In this document: in pieces, positions 33,716 through 43,548 of the stretch
How the letters are laid out: the number at the start of each line of letters is the position of its first letter
Numbering within the stretch: the stretch's first letter is position 1
Assembly (NCBI GenBank): GCA_050874585.1
Contig: JBNMKZ010000008.1
Location: 1 to 64,000, forward strand
Length of the DNA stretch: 64,000 nucleotides
Direction of reading: 5' to 3'
From: UBA1067 sp050874585
GTDB taxonomy: Bacteria; Verrucomicrobiota; Kiritimatiellia; RFP12; UBA1067
Notes under the pieces: model-generated
What the model saw: the letters and a program-made list of their open reading frames with translations, nothing else
What the model was told of the DNA's origin: nothing
Databases searched by the model: none
Made by a program: the position numbers and the translations under genes

Positions 33716-34930
33716 TCAACGGCTATTATACCCCCCCCCCCCCATCAAATTAAATAATTTATACCACATTTTCTTCACATTATCAATTGAATACAGCTTC
33801 GACTTCCCATGCGCCGCCCGTGCCATCTGATGCCGTAATTGACAATTGTCCATCAGTTCTTTCAAGGCAGAGACAAAAGCCCGCTTAGCAAAATGACGAA
33901 CAACTCGTCCATTGACACCGTCGTCAATCATGTCGCTTGCAGCCGCAAATGAATCATACACCACGGGTACGCACCCCTGACGCATGGACTCACCCACGAC
34001 CATGGGCCATCCCTCAAAGTCTGATGCCATCACAAAAATTGACGCGTCTCGATAATAATCGGATACCTCCCGATGGAAGCCCTCGAACCGAACGCCGCGT
34101 ATCCGCCGTTGGGAAACGATATGTTCAAGCGAAGGTCGTTCATCGCCATCACCGACAATTACAAACTCCCAGTCCATATACCGTTCGCACAGTTCACGCC
34201 AAACATTCAGCAGACGGTCAACACCCTTTGTTCCAATCAGCGACCCGACAAAAAGAATCTGCTTCTTTTTGCCCGAAAGAACCAAGTCGCCAGACGCGGC
34301 GTCAATCATGTTTGGAATGATATGCAGTTTTGACAGCCTTTTTGTCCCTACCAATTCATGGATGCGTCGTCGATAGTTTTTTGAAAGAATGACATAGGCA
34401 TCCACATGGTCAAAGATCTCTTTTCGCCGGCTGGATTCGTAGCGGAAACGCGACCACAACAAGTACGGCCGCAAGACCAACAAAACAAAACGCTTGGCAA
34501 TCTCAATGGGCGAGAGCGGAATCCGTCGACGACCAGGGGAAAGACGCGGCATCGAATGTTCCGCGGCGCAGATTCCACTTGAAACCTTCTGTCCCCGCCC
34601 TTTTCTTGCCCTCCACTCTGCGACGGCACGAAAAAGAATACCCTGAATATTGGCATAGGAATCCTGAAAAAGGATGTAATCGGGGCTAAACTCATCAAGC
34701 AGATGCCCCAACGCCCGACAGTTGGACTCCGAATCGCGATTCTTCTCTGGCAGTTCGCGCCAAACCACATTTGGGTGCAACCGCTCAAGCAAATCCGTGC
34801 CATCCTTGTGAACCAGCGAGACGATTGCCACTTGATGTCCATCTTCGGCAAAGGCGTTGGCAAGCGTCGTCGTCACCGTCTCAATGCCGCCAAATGCGGG
34901 ATACTGATGTTGGTAGAAAAGAATGTTCAT
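33716..34930 (-). CDS. GT4 glycosyltransferase with terminal poly-G tract
   Basis: 404 residues. MNILFYQHQYPAFGGIETVTTTLANAF opens the acceptor domain; the donor domain has KQILFVGSLIGTKGVDRLL, VIVGDGDERPSL, YRDASIFVMASDFEGWPMVVGESMRQGCVPVVYD. The start at 34930 is preferred over 34945. The last codons run through 13 consecutive G (33731-33743), giving Met-Gly4-Tyr before the stop. Loss of one G would extend the protein by ~20 residues; gain of one would end it at once. Confidence 0.9.
   Translation of the reverse strand: MNILFYQHQYPAFGGIETVTTTLANAFAEDGHQVAIVSLVHKDGTDLLERLHPNVVWRELPEKNRDSESNCRALGHLLDEFSPDYILFQDSYANIQGILFRAVAEWRARKGRGQKVSSGICAAEHSMPRLSPGRRRIPLSPIEIAKRFVLLVLRPYLLWSRFRYESSRRKEIFDHVDAYVILSKNYRRRIHELVGTKRLSKLHIIPNMIDAASGDLVLSGKKKQILFVGSLIGTKGVDRLLNVWRELCERYMDWEFVIVGDGDERPSLEHIVSQRRIRGVRFEGFHREVSDYYRDASIFVMASDFEGWPMVVGESMRQGCVPVVYDSFAAASDMIDDGVNGRVVRHFAKRAFVSALKELMDNCQLRHQMARAAHGKSKLYSIDNVKKMWYKLFNLMGGGGYNSR
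33725..33743 (-). repeat. Poly-G tract (13) directly followed by TATAAT
   Basis: On the minus strand G13 (33743-33731) is immediately followed by TATAAT (33730-33725). The tract is both coding (end of the GT4 gene) and in the position of a promoter spacer for the genes that follow. Confidence 0.75.
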
Positions 34931-34981
34931 CTGCCGTCCTTCCATGCCTTAATCTTACATTTCCGTATCCTGTCCATCCTA

Positions 34982-36091
34982 TCAATTATTTGTCTTCAAC
35001 GCCTGTTGCAGGAACTCTTCTCCCCTAAGCGACTTGGCCTGAAGTTCCCGATCAATTCGGCTCCAATCCACCGAATCCGCCAATTTCACATCCTGTGCCC
35101 TGAAAACAGCAGAGGATTCAAGCCCCGTTCCATCCAAGAGGGTCCGCATCCGTGCATCAGTTACTTTGCCGTTCAACGCCACCACGAACGGGCGGTGGTA
35201 AATAAGCGAAAAAACAACACCATGAAAGGAGTTGGTTACCACAAGTTCTGCATGGCGCATAAACCACAGCCACTCAGACGGACCCATCGCCGTCACGCGG
35301 CGAGCCCGCCCGGGCCAGTACCATCGCGCTAACTGTCCCCCCAGAAGATGAACGACAGGCAGCTCCCTTTCTGCACCAATCTTCAAGGCCGCATCTTCAG
35401 CCCATGGGTGTCCGCAGACCGTATAGACGGCAATATATTTGACTGGCAGCGCGAAACGAGGATTCCGCTCAAGGCGTATGTAGGCCTCTCGCGGCAAAAG
35501 AAGCGTCGGATCGCAGACGACCGTCGCCTCACGTCCGCATAAGCGTTTTACGATTGCCGCACCCTGCGGCTCCCGCACCGAAACCGCATCAAACTTCGAG
35601 AGCCAACCAGACATATTGCACTCCTGCTCGGACGTAAAATCCTCCACGCCAAAGCTTGGCGCATAAGAAATGCGTTTGACTCCCTGCGAGGCAGTTGCAA
35701 GGAAATAAGTTTCATCGCCCTCGTTGATATTTGGATTCCACACCATATCGCTCCCCGTAATCAAGTGCGTATAATCAAGCATGGGCAAGTCTTCTTTGCG
35801 GACAGCCCTCCCAATCTTCATGCTCTTGCGCAAGAACCGACGATACAACGAACGGCGATACGATTCAATTCCAAATGTTAGAACAAATGTGCGAAGACTA
35901 CGGTAAAGCGAACCAACGAAGTGACGAAAACTATCCAGCCGGATTCTGTATTTGTTTGGCCAGCCAATCTTCCCATAATTGACGAGAGACGCGTCAAATC
36001 CCTGTGTGCGCAAATACTCCTGTAAGGCCCATGCCTGCAGTGCCGCCCCCACATTCAGCGAGTGATGAAATGTAAAAATCCCGATTTTCAT
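34982..36091 (-). CDS. Polysaccharide pyruvyl transferase
   Basis: 369 residues. Family PF04230 enzymes place a pyruvyl ketal on sugars of exopolysaccharides. Typical parts: FTFHHSLNVGAALQAWALQEYL at the start, ITGSDMVWNPNINEGDETYFL, RISYAPSFGVEDF, VSVREPQGAAIV, VCDPTLLL and VVTNSFHGVVFSLIYHRPFVV near the end. One of two such genes in the locus. 22 nt follow the neighbouring FrhB-like gene, so co-transcription is likely. Confidence 0.93.
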   Translation of the reverse strand: MKIGIFTFHHSLNVGAALQAWALQEYLRTQGFDASLVNYGKIGWPNKYRIRLDSFRHFVGSLYRSLRTFVLTFGIESYRRSLYRRFLRKSMKIGRAVRKEDLPMLDYTHLITGSDMVWNPNINEGDETYFLATASQGVKRISYAPSFGVEDFTSEQECNMSGWLSKFDAVSVREPQGAAIVKRLCGREATVVCDPTLLLPREAYIRLERNPRFALPVKYIAVYTVCGHPWAEDAALKIGAERELPVVHLLGGQLARWYWPGRARRVTAMGPSEWLWFMRHAELVVTNSFHGVVFSLIYHRPFVVALNGKVTDARMRTLLDGTGLESSAVFRAQDVKLADSVDWSRIDRELQAKSLRGEEFLQQALKTNN

Positions 36092-36113
36092 TGCAATATC
36101 CTTACAGGAACCC

Positions 36114-37073
36114 CTATCTACCCAATATCCTTTTGAAAAGATTTTTCAGTCGACCGACAAGCCATTCAGTCCTTAAATGCATCAGTCCATATTTCTTCAC
36201 CAGCGCCCCAAATTCCAATTGGGCGACATCTGCATTGAACTCGCCCCACCTCTTGGGCAACGATGGGGATTCAAAATAGGGGCGATTGTGTGCGTGTATG
36301 ATAGACTCGTCGATCGCAGAGTTCTTGCATCCGCATGTCTCAAACGCAGCAAGACCTCGGCTGTTGTGGCAGACAACAAGAGACAGTCCATTCCTTTTTA
36401 TCACATCAGGAAGTTCTTGAGTTTCACACCCCCACCCATCGCCCAGCGTCAAGTCAGACGGGTGATTTTTGCCGCGAAAAGGACAGCTGAAGCAACACTT
36501 CCGAAAGCCTAATGTCGAATAGAACACCTGGGCATAAGGATCAAAGAGACTCAATTGACGCGAAACACGGCCATCCGCCCACTGGTAACTGTAGTAGGTC
36601 TTTCTTCCCCAGCCATGCTGCTTGTCGCGAGGATTGACAGAGACAAGGCGTTTCCCCTTTCGTGCTTCCAGCCAGCGCACATATTTGAGCCAGAGGCTTT
36701 GGGGTGGCGCCCCAAAGCAGACGAGATCTACCAAAAGAAGATTGGCATCACTGGCGAATCGCTTACGCATTGCCGCGCATTGGCAGGGCGTGCCCGTGAA
36801 AAGGACTCGCCGACCATTCGACAATGCAGATGCAATCCTGTCGTAGACACTTTTTGAAATTACCCCGAAAGCATACTTGACACCACGCATCGGCGCAATG
36901 TCTTCCAAGGCCTCTGCCACTGCGTGATGAATTGCCAAATCTTCCGCATAAACGGCCCCGACAACCAAACCGGCTGATGCGATGACGCGTTCAGCCAACG
37001 CAGAGAAAACTCCGCCAGACGTGCTTTTAAGCACAACCTCCCGATTTGGATTCCACGCAACGAACGCCTTCAT
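36114..37073 (-). CDS. Coenzyme F420 hydrogenase/dehydrogenase beta-subunit-like protein
   Basis: 319 residues. FrhB/FdhB-type redox fold: STSGGVFSALAERVI, GVKYAFGVISKSVYDRI, VLFTGTPCQCAAMRKRF, VDLVCFGAPPQSLWLKYVRWLE and CCFSCPFRGKNHPSDLTLGDGWG are all present, including the Cys groups for an Fe-S cluster. The usual N-terminal 4Fe-4S ferredoxin domain is absent. Such proteins accompany polysaccharide pyruvyl transferases in many capsule loci; the reaction is not established. ATGA overlap with the GT2 gene upstream. Confidence 0.88.
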   Translation of the reverse strand: MKAFVAWNPNREVVLKSTSGGVFSALAERVIASAGLVVGAVYAEDLAIHHAVAEALEDIAPMRGVKYAFGVISKSVYDRIASALSNGRRVLFTGTPCQCAAMRKRFASDANLLLVDLVCFGAPPQSLWLKYVRWLEARKGKRLVSVNPRDKQHGWGRKTYYSYQWADGRVSRQLSLFDPYAQVFYSTLGFRKCCFSCPFRGKNHPSDLTLGDGWGCETQELPDVIKRNGLSLVVCHNSRGLAAFETCGCKNSAIDESIIHAHNRPYFESPSLPKRWGEFNADVAQLEFGALVKKYGLMHLRTEWLVGRLKNLFKRILGR

Positions 37074-38083
37074 CGCCTAACCATCCTTTTAAGACGAACC
37101 CGAAGATTCTGAAGGGAATCCAAGACCTTCAAAGCCCAATAGCAATTGTGATGATAATAAGCCCCATAAAACAAGCCAAAAAGTGGACCGCATAGACCAC
37201 CCGCAGGAACGAGGGAAATGCCCATAACATCCTCTGCCTCACGAATGGCGGCCGCGATCATCTTGCGATTGCCCTTCGCGGACTCCGGCTGATGCACCCA
37301 TTCCATCAGGTGGGACGAGACATGACTCCTAATGCGCATAACCGCGATTTCAGCCGCTCGCTTGTTTGGAAACCTATCCTTTGCATACTCAAACCACTGT
37401 ACACACTCCTGGAGAAAGCGCACATTCTCTTCTTCCGTTACTCTCTTTCTAAAAGAAGAAGTCTCGCTCATTCGATAGTAGTAGCCATCGTATTCACACT
37501 GAACCCCCACCCGGACATTGAGAAGCGCGTAAAGGTTGAATATGCCGTCCTCATAGATACGCATCCCTTCAGGGAATCGAACATTTTCTGAAAGAACAGC
37601 CTTCCGATAAAAGTTCAGAACCGTCAACCCCCGATTTAAGACACTCCAGAAATAGATATCAGCCCCCTGATAGGTCTGACAGTGCGCCGGCTTCACGTAT
37701 TCGTTAAACTTTGCATCGCGCCGCAACCTCATCTTCACAATATCAGCATGCGTCGCCTCAAATGCATCTGCCGCCGCCTTTAGCCAATCTCTTCCAAGAA
37801 CATCATCTGCATCCACAAAGCCGATGTAATCGCCCTTCACTCGCGACAACCCATTATTCCGCGCAATTGACACGCCAGCATTCAGCTGGTGAACCACACG
37901 GATGCGAGCATCGTGCGCGGCATATTCGTCAAGTATTCGTCCACTCCCATCCGCAGAACCGTCATCCACACAGATGGCCTCCCAATCCGTGAATGTCTGT
38001 GCCAAAAGCGAATCCAAGCACTCGCGCAGGTATTGCGCCACATTGTAAACCGGAATGACAATTGAGAACAGTGGATTCTTCAC
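37070..38083 (-). CDS. GT2 glycosyltransferase
   Basis: 337 residues from a GTG start at 38083, which overlaps the upstream TGA as GTGA. An upstream ATG would extend into the neighbouring gene. GT-A motifs: FSIVIPVYNVAQYLRECLDSLLAQTFTDWEAICVDDG, IRVVHQLNAGVSIARNNGL, GDYIGFVDADDVLG with the D-x-D pair. The C-terminal ~130 residues are helical, as in EpsJ/WfgS-type enzymes. Adds a sugar in the cytoplasm. Confidence 0.92.
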   Translation of the reverse strand: MKNPLFSIVIPVYNVAQYLRECLDSLLAQTFTDWEAICVDDGSADGSGRILDEYAAHDARIRVVHQLNAGVSIARNNGLSRVKGDYIGFVDADDVLGRDWLKAAADAFEATHADIVKMRLRRDAKFNEYVKPAHCQTYQGADIYFWSVLNRGLTVLNFYRKAVLSENVRFPEGMRIYEDGIFNLYALLNVRVGVQCEYDGYYYRMSETSSFRKRVTEEENVRFLQECVQWFEYAKDRFPNKRAAEIAVMRIRSHVSSHLMEWVHQPESAKGNRKMIAAAIREAEDVMGISLVPAGGLCGPLFGLFYGAYYHHNCYWALKVLDSLQNLRVRLKRMVRR

Positions 38084-39237
38084 TCTCTTTCCTCCACCAA
38101 TCCCAACACCGACCCAAGCCACTGAAGCGACTCCTTACGCCGCACCGACATTCGTTCATCCACGGAGTTCCAGTCAATTGTCGTTGATAGGCTTTCTAAC
38201 ATCTCCTCGGACCCAAGCCGCCAATCAACCCAACGATTCGCCAAGCCAAACGACTGCATAAGCTCCTTCTGGCGCAAATTCTGGTCTGTACCCGCTGGAC
38301 AATTCTGTTGAATGGAGAGAAAGTTCTTGTGGTAGGTCATCGCGAACACTGAACCATGGTAGGAGTTGGTGATGAAGGTGCTCGCATCGTCAAGTGCCCG
38401 CAAGAACTCGCTCGGGGAGAGGACAATTCGGCATTCAGAAGGTAGCACTCGCTCCGTCCCCTGTATGCCCACGACCTTCAACTCACATCCCATTCGCTCA
38501 GCCAACCGCTCGTATTTCTCAAGACTCAAATCCTCCCTTCGGGCAATGTTGACAAGATAGCAAAACATCGTCGGCCGCGTAAAAATCGACTTCCGACTCT
38601 GAATGTCACGGAAGTCGGACACTGTCAACAATTGGACAGGATCCGCAACCTGCCGGACATCAGACCCAACTGGAGCCAGTCCTCGAGCAAACGCAACACC
38701 CTCAGATTCCCGCAGCCCCAATGCCGTAAATCGTTTCAGTCGTTCCGCAAGAACGGCTTGCCAATCGGTATGGGCCTTCAGTTGCATCCAATCCGTGCTG
38801 GCTGCATAGGTAATTAGCGGGTTGTTCGTCGGCACCTCGCACAACCATCGCTGGGGCGTATCTCGACAAAACACCTGATCTCCGCCTCGAACTCCCATCG
38901 TCTCCGCGTCAAATAGGGGCTTCTCGTAGAGCTGTCCGATAAGCCCCTGATAGTCCCTCACAAAAAGACTCATTGCCCGATTGCGCAGTCTCATCTGCTC
39001 TGTCTTCAGCCGACACTCAGAATCCCTGCGCAGGAACCAGTACAGTGGTCGGAGAAAATCGACCAAGCACTTTGAAATCCGTTGCACAAGCGGTCGCCTC
39101 TCTTCTGGCGAGAAAACACGAAATGGGCGGCATCCAAACCCCTTCAGCACCTTCCTCAATGCATAGTGCTGAAAGAACGAACCATAATTGGACAGCAGAT
39201 AATACTGACTAATTGTCGCTATTGCTACCGTTCTCAC
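38080..39237 (-). CDS. Polysaccharide pyruvyl transferase (second copy)
   Basis: 385 residues, PF04230-like. TISQYYLLSNYGSFFQHYALRKVL at the N-terminus, GGDQVFCRDTPQRW, ITYAASTDWM, GLRESEGVAFAR, VADPVQLL, and TFITNSYHGSVFAMTYHKNFLS near the end. Only distantly related to the gene at 34982, so it likely acts on a different sugar or position. It overlaps the nitroreductase gene upstream by ATGA and the GT2 gene downstream by GTGA. Confidence 0.9.
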   Translation of the reverse strand: MRTVAIATISQYYLLSNYGSFFQHYALRKVLKGFGCRPFRVFSPEERRPLVQRISKCLVDFLRPLYWFLRRDSECRLKTEQMRLRNRAMSLFVRDYQGLIGQLYEKPLFDAETMGVRGGDQVFCRDTPQRWLCEVPTNNPLITYAASTDWMQLKAHTDWQAVLAERLKRFTALGLRESEGVAFARGLAPVGSDVRQVADPVQLLTVSDFRDIQSRKSIFTRPTMFCYLVNIARREDLSLEKYERLAERMGCELKVVGIQGTERVLPSECRIVLSPSEFLRALDDASTFITNSYHGSVFAMTYHKNFLSIQQNCPAGTDQNLRQKELMQSFGLANRWVDWRLGSEEMLESLSTTIDWNSVDERMSVRRKESLQWLGSVLGLVEERE

Positions 39238-40253
39238 TTGACCTCCACAAAGATGTCATTCATGCTTTTGCGCGGCGAGGAAGCAATTTGAAAACTTTCT
39301 GGCGCACGCCCGCACGACAGAATGACGGCAATTAACTCATTTGGCGGCAATCCCAAAACCTTATGCGCAGCCAAATCATTTTCTGGAGGAACGGACCAGT
39401 TCAGAATGCAGTGCGCAATCTTGTGGTAATGAAGCGAATAGCAGAGGTTCATCGTGAAGATTCCAGCGTTCGTATAGAGGTCATTACGCTCTTCAGGCCA
39501 TCTGTTCCCGCAGAGGTCGGCCGTCACTACGAGAAGTTTGTCTGCATCATGCCCAAACCCCCGATTGCCATTCTGTAATGCGAGAATTCTGTCCCGAATC
39601 TCGTGATTTGAAACGCAGTAGACTTTAACAAATTGTCTATTACAGGCAGATGGTGCCGTCATCGCAAGTTGAACGGCCTTTTTGACTTCCTCAATCTCAA
39701 TTTCGCCATCGTAATGACGCGATGTGTGGCGCGAAGCCGCAAATATGGGAAATGGCGAATCGTTGTATGCGAAGAACTCTTCACGCGTCATTTCAATTTG
39801 CCGCGCTGGCACAACGCGGGGCCGATTTTCGCAAAAGAACCGAATCTTTCCCCAATAGGATTTATCCCTTGACATATCAAATGCGCTTGACGCATGAAGT
39901 TCATAATATTCCTTGACACATCCAACCGCATGACTAACCTGTTCTTCTAAGACACCAAATGTGCGCTCAAACTCCTCAATTCGTTCAATGAGGCCAAGAA
40001 CCGCCGCATGTCCAAAGTCCAAATGCCTATGCGGCATGGTCAATCCCTTTTCAAGGACATGATAGGCCATAATAATACGCGCCAAAGCGGCATCCTTGCG
40101 CTCCGGATGAAAGCATCCCGCATACTTGACAAATTGGCGACGGTCATAAGAAAACAGTTTCCGAGTCCGTATGCATGGCAATTTCCTCAATTTCCGGATT
40201 CCCCGAACGAGAATAACCAAAGGGTACAACACTATTTTAAGATATTTCTTCAT
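39234..40253 (-). CDS. Nitroreductase-family protein of the polysaccharide locus
   Basis: 339 residues. The C-terminal ~190 residues are a flavin-dependent nitroreductase fold: SRHTSRHYDGEIEIEEVKKAVQLAMTAPSACNRQFVKVY, then TADLCGNRWPEERNDLYTNAGIFTMNLCYSLHY and LPPNELIAVILSCGRAP. The N-terminal ~150 residues are a family-specific extension. Nitroreductases, FrhB-like proteins and pyruvyl transferases co-occur in capsule clusters; a redox step on a sugar or on the pyruvyl donor is plausible but not shown. Confidence 0.88.
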   Translation of the reverse strand: MKKYLKIVLYPLVILVRGIRKLRKLPCIRTRKLFSYDRRQFVKYAGCFHPERKDAALARIIMAYHVLEKGLTMPHRHLDFGHAAVLGLIERIEEFERTFGVLEEQVSHAVGCVKEYYELHASSAFDMSRDKSYWGKIRFFCENRPRVVPARQIEMTREEFFAYNDSPFPIFAASRHTSRHYDGEIEIEEVKKAVQLAMTAPSACNRQFVKVYCVSNHEIRDRILALQNGNRGFGHDADKLLVVTADLCGNRWPEERNDLYTNAGIFTMNLCYSLHYHKIAHCILNWSVPPENDLAAHKVLGLPPNELIAVILSCGRAPESFQIASSPRKSMNDIFVEVK

Positions 40254-40258
40254 TTCGC

Positions 40259-41806
40259 TTACAGCCGCTTCAACACTTTTGCTATTCTTGTTCTCAAGAA
40301 TTCGCGTTCTCGCAAATCCAAAACAAAAAATAATATCAATGGAATCAGAACAACTTCAACAAAAACCGTCGTCACACAGATCCGCAGAAAAGAGGGTTGC
40401 ATAAAGAAACTAGGAATTCGTCCAATGGCAAGCGATACTGCACTTACGCCAAATATCGGAAACAATATGCGGAAGAACCAATATCTGGGTGAAATTCTTA
40501 AAAGTATCTTCACAGCCACAATACGAACCAGTACGACCAACACCAGAGTTGAAAATAGTGCATAGCCAACCGAATAAATTCCAAGCCCACATTTCATCAT
40601 AACCCAAGCAATGGGCAAGGTCAAGATGAAACTAAGACCGACAAGGAACTGATACCAAGCAATTTTCCCATTGGCCGCAACGACAACCCAATGGCCAGTT
40701 GTCATATTCTCCAGGATCAGGACAATCATCAGCCAAATACTGAGCCCGCCAGCACAGTTCGGTGGACTCTTCAACCAAATACGCATAACCTCGTCAACTT
40801 CAAGAGCAAGCGGAATCGCCAATGGCAAAATCAATACCGCGCCAAACTTACATGTCATGTGCACCAGCGAGATCATCCGTCCACGATCTTCCGCCCCCCT
40901 TGCATTCGTAATCGCTGGCATAAACGCCCCAACCATGGCACTTGCAAGCGTTTGTGTATGTCCAGCGATTGATGTCGAAACCGTCATCGTTGCATTAAAA
41001 ATAGGTCCCAACATCTTGTTAACGAGGACAGACAGTCCCTGACTCTTCAACAAATTTCCAAGTGCACCAAAAAAATTCCACCCCGCATAGGAAAGAAGTT
41101 GCCGAATATCCATCCAATTAAACAAATGGTGAGCCAAAAGCCGACATTCTCGGAAAAGCATACAGGCCCGCACAGCAATAATCAGCGAGGGAACAATGGA
41201 GAGAAGACATGACCAAAATGCAAATCGCGCCAGCCACACTCCTGGATGAGTAACCATGTAGAAAAGGAAAAACGCATTCAACGTCGTTGTGACAAATGAA
41301 TAAATAGTAAGTTCGGCTATGTACTGCTTAGCCGTATACATAGCATTAAATGGCACACACACCATACCAAGAAAACAAGAAAGACAGACAAAGCGAAAAA
41401 CCCAGACACAATCTGCCACCCGATCAACAGGAATGGTCAAATAATAGCGTACGCACCAAACGCCCAAAGGATAGCCAATTGCCATTAAGGCAAGCGGAAG
41501 TAGAGCGTGAATTGAAACGGCCACCGTAAACCAGCGACGGCACTCTCTTAGACCATCAACGGCACAACCCTTCTTTTGCGCCGCACCAACCGAAAATGCA
41601 TAAAACCGACCTATTGAAGTTGCCAATATGGAATTAAGGAATGCAATAAAGACCGTCAATCCACCGACAACGCCATAAAGTCCATAGTCAACTTGCCCCA
41701 GTGCCTGCAAAGCCCACCGTGCGGTAAAGAGTCCAATCACCAGCGCATAAAGCGACCGTCCATAGGTCGCAACAATATTCAGGAATATACGCTTATTGGG
41801 GGACAT
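40259..41806 (-). CDS. Oligosaccharide flippase (Wzx-like, MATE/MVF fold)
   Basis: 515 residues with 12-14 membrane spans. KRIFLNIVATYGRSLYALVIGLFTARWALQALGQVDYGLYGVVGGL is a standard Wzx/PST opening. It should flip undecaprenyl-linked repeat units to the periplasmic face, where the Wzy-like protein (31821) polymerises them. First gene of the polysaccharide block in transcription order; 22 nt separate it from the dGTPase gene. No promoter of its own was identified, so it may be read from upstream. Confidence 0.92.
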   Translation of the reverse strand: MSPNKRIFLNIVATYGRSLYALVIGLFTARWALQALGQVDYGLYGVVGGLTVFIAFLNSILATSIGRFYAFSVGAAQKKGCAVDGLRECRRWFTVAVSIHALLPLALMAIGYPLGVWCVRYYLTIPVDRVADCVWVFRFVCLSCFLGMVCVPFNAMYTAKQYIAELTIYSFVTTTLNAFFLFYMVTHPGVWLARFAFWSCLLSIVPSLIIAVRACMLFRECRLLAHHLFNWMDIRQLLSYAGWNFFGALGNLLKSQGLSVLVNKMLGPIFNATMTVSTSIAGHTQTLASAMVGAFMPAITNARGAEDRGRMISLVHMTCKFGAVLILPLAIPLALEVDEVMRIWLKSPPNCAGGLSIWLMIVLILENMTTGHWVVVAANGKIAWYQFLVGLSFILTLPIAWVMMKCGLGIYSVGYALFSTLVLVVLVRIVAVKILLRISPRYWFFRILFPIFGVSAVSLAIGRIPSFFMQPSFLRICVTTVFVEVVLIPLILFFVLDLREREFLRTRIAKVLKRL

Positions 41807-41828
41807 GGTTCACGCTAAACTGAAGACA

Positions 41829-43178
41829 TCAGAATTCTGCCGCCAACTTGTAGAGATAACTGTCCGTCATTCCAACCACAAAATCAAACACAGCATGAGC
41901 CCACCAATCAGATCCTTCGCTCATATTGCTTACATAGTAAGATTCCCCGCCCCATGCCAATGTCACCAACCGCTGACATATGAACGGTAGATCCCGATAG
42001 TCCACAGGATCTCTTTTAGCCTTAATGGAGGTAAGGAACTGCAAATATTTCCCGAAAATCCGTTCGAACTGCCCATAGGCTCCAATTTCGGTAATCACCT
42101 TCCTTCTTTCCGAAAAAATGCTGTCATATCGAATCTTAATCTGCGCCAGAACTCCACTCCACTTACTATCTATCGCACTCCGCAAATCACCTTGGAAATT
42201 CCCCGCAACAATATCGTCGTAGCGCCGCTCAAAAACTGCAGCAAACTCGTTTATTAGATCGCCAATTGCCTTAGCCTTAATCCGTTGCAACGACACACCT
42301 TTCAACTTCTGACAACAATCGAACGACATCCCGTCCATCAGCAACTGCTTGACCTCATTCTCGTCCATAATTCCCATAATGACCGCATCTTCAAAATCAC
42401 TGATACGATAACAAATGTCATCCGCCGCTTCTGTGACATACGACAACGGATGCCGTTGACCACTCTTCAAGCCAAGTTGCTCCCACAGCGACTTGAAAAT
42501 TGCCTCCTCAGAAGAGAATGCGGCACTTTTCTTCTTTTGACGACCCTCCTCACTGTTGGTCGCAAAAGGATATTTGACCAGCGCCCCCAAGACGGCTACC
42601 GTCAACTTGTAGTAACACGTCTCACGCGGCTTTGGATTAACAGCCATGCGAAACGCCTGTGCGTTGCCATCAAAATACATTAAATCATTCAGCACCGGCT
42701 TCCCACACAATTTCGCAATTAACTTTTTATTTTGACTCTGTGAGGCCCACGCACGTATCGCATCTTCTCCTGCATGTCCATAGGGCGGATTCCCTATATC
42801 GTGCATTAAACCTACCGCTTGACAAATCCAGCCAATCTCATTGATTTGAGTTTCCGACTGCAAGTCCCCTTTGCTCTTCAAGATAAAAGTCGTAACCTTC
42901 TTACCCAATTCAGATGCTACATACCCGACCTCTGTCGAATGTGTCAACCTATTATGTATATAATCTACATCTGCAAAAGGATGAACTTGCGTCTTGCCCG
43001 CAAGCCTACGAAAAGGTTGAGAGAAAACAACACGGCCTATATCGGCTTCAAATGGACTGCGCCCTTCCTGAACACGAGAATCCGAGAAACCATAGTTGTC
43101 GCTTTCTGCATCATCCTTATCAAATCGTTTGGAAGAAAGCCACTTATTCCACAAATCCTTAAATTCGCCGTATGCCAT
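41829..43178 (-). CDS. dgt: dGTPase / HD-domain deoxynucleoside triphosphohydrolase
   Basis: 449 residues. Hydrolyses dGTP (or other dNTPs) to the nucleoside and triphosphate. Signatures: SQPFRRLAGKTQVHPF, YIHNRLTHSTEVGYVASELG, AVGLMHDIGNPPYGHAGEDAIRAW (the HD metal site), and AADDICYRISDFEDA. This is the full-length dGTPase class; some members act in phage defence by depleting dNTPs. A GAGGTGG site lies about 9 nt before the ATG. It sits between the flippase and an ATPase remnant at the locus edge. Confidence 0.93.
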   Translation of the reverse strand: MAYGEFKDLWNKWLSSKRFDKDDAESDNYGFSDSRVQEGRSPFEADIGRVVFSQPFRRLAGKTQVHPFADVDYIHNRLTHSTEVGYVASELGKKVTTFILKSKGDLQSETQINEIGWICQAVGLMHDIGNPPYGHAGEDAIRAWASQSQNKKLIAKLCGKPVLNDLMYFDGNAQAFRMAVNPKPRETCYYKLTVAVLGALVKYPFATNSEEGRQKKKSAAFSSEEAIFKSLWEQLGLKSGQRHPLSYVTEAADDICYRISDFEDAVIMGIMDENEVKQLLMDGMSFDCCQKLKGVSLQRIKAKAIGDLINEFAAVFERRYDDIVAGNFQGDLRSAIDSKWSGVLAQIKIRYDSIFSERRKVITEIGAYGQFERIFGKYLQFLTSIKAKRDPVDYRDLPFICQRLVTLAWGGESYYVSNMSEGSDWWAHAVFDFVVGMTDSYLYKLAAEF

Positions 43179-43190
43179 AACCTAACCACC

Positions 43191-43373
43191 TCATCCCTTC
43201 ATATCACAATCTAACAGCCACCTTCCCAAACCGTTCCAGCCAATCACTTCGTGTAATATTCGGCCCCTGCCAACGCCATTCGCACCGACGAGGATGCAGA
43301 GATTCGGGATATTCCTCATCTCCGTATCCTTGAAGGAACGAAAGTTGCGCAATCTAATCGACTCAAGCCTCAT
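43191..43373 (-). pseudogene. N-terminal fragment of an AAA_21-type ATPase
   Basis: 60 residues. RLESIRLRNFRSFKDTEMR and LCILVGANGVGRGRIL match the start and P-loop region of OLD/AAA_21 ATPases, but the loop lacks the GKS/T lysine and the rest is gone. A TGATATAAT promoter remains about 40 nt upstream (43413-43421). It is the second decayed ATPase start near this locus, next to a mobile element. Confidence 0.6.
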
Positions 43374-43548
43374 TCTGTCTATATCACCAAAAAGCGAAAA
43401 CAGTAAGTATTATATCATATTATTTGCCGCGACATTTGATTGGGAATTCAAACACGGCAATTCCGCGGTGCGTCATGCCCGGTTCGTCAAGTAGAAAGTG
43501 CACCCTGCAATTGACGGAGTCGCGCATAATCGTGCGCGGCCCAGTTTG

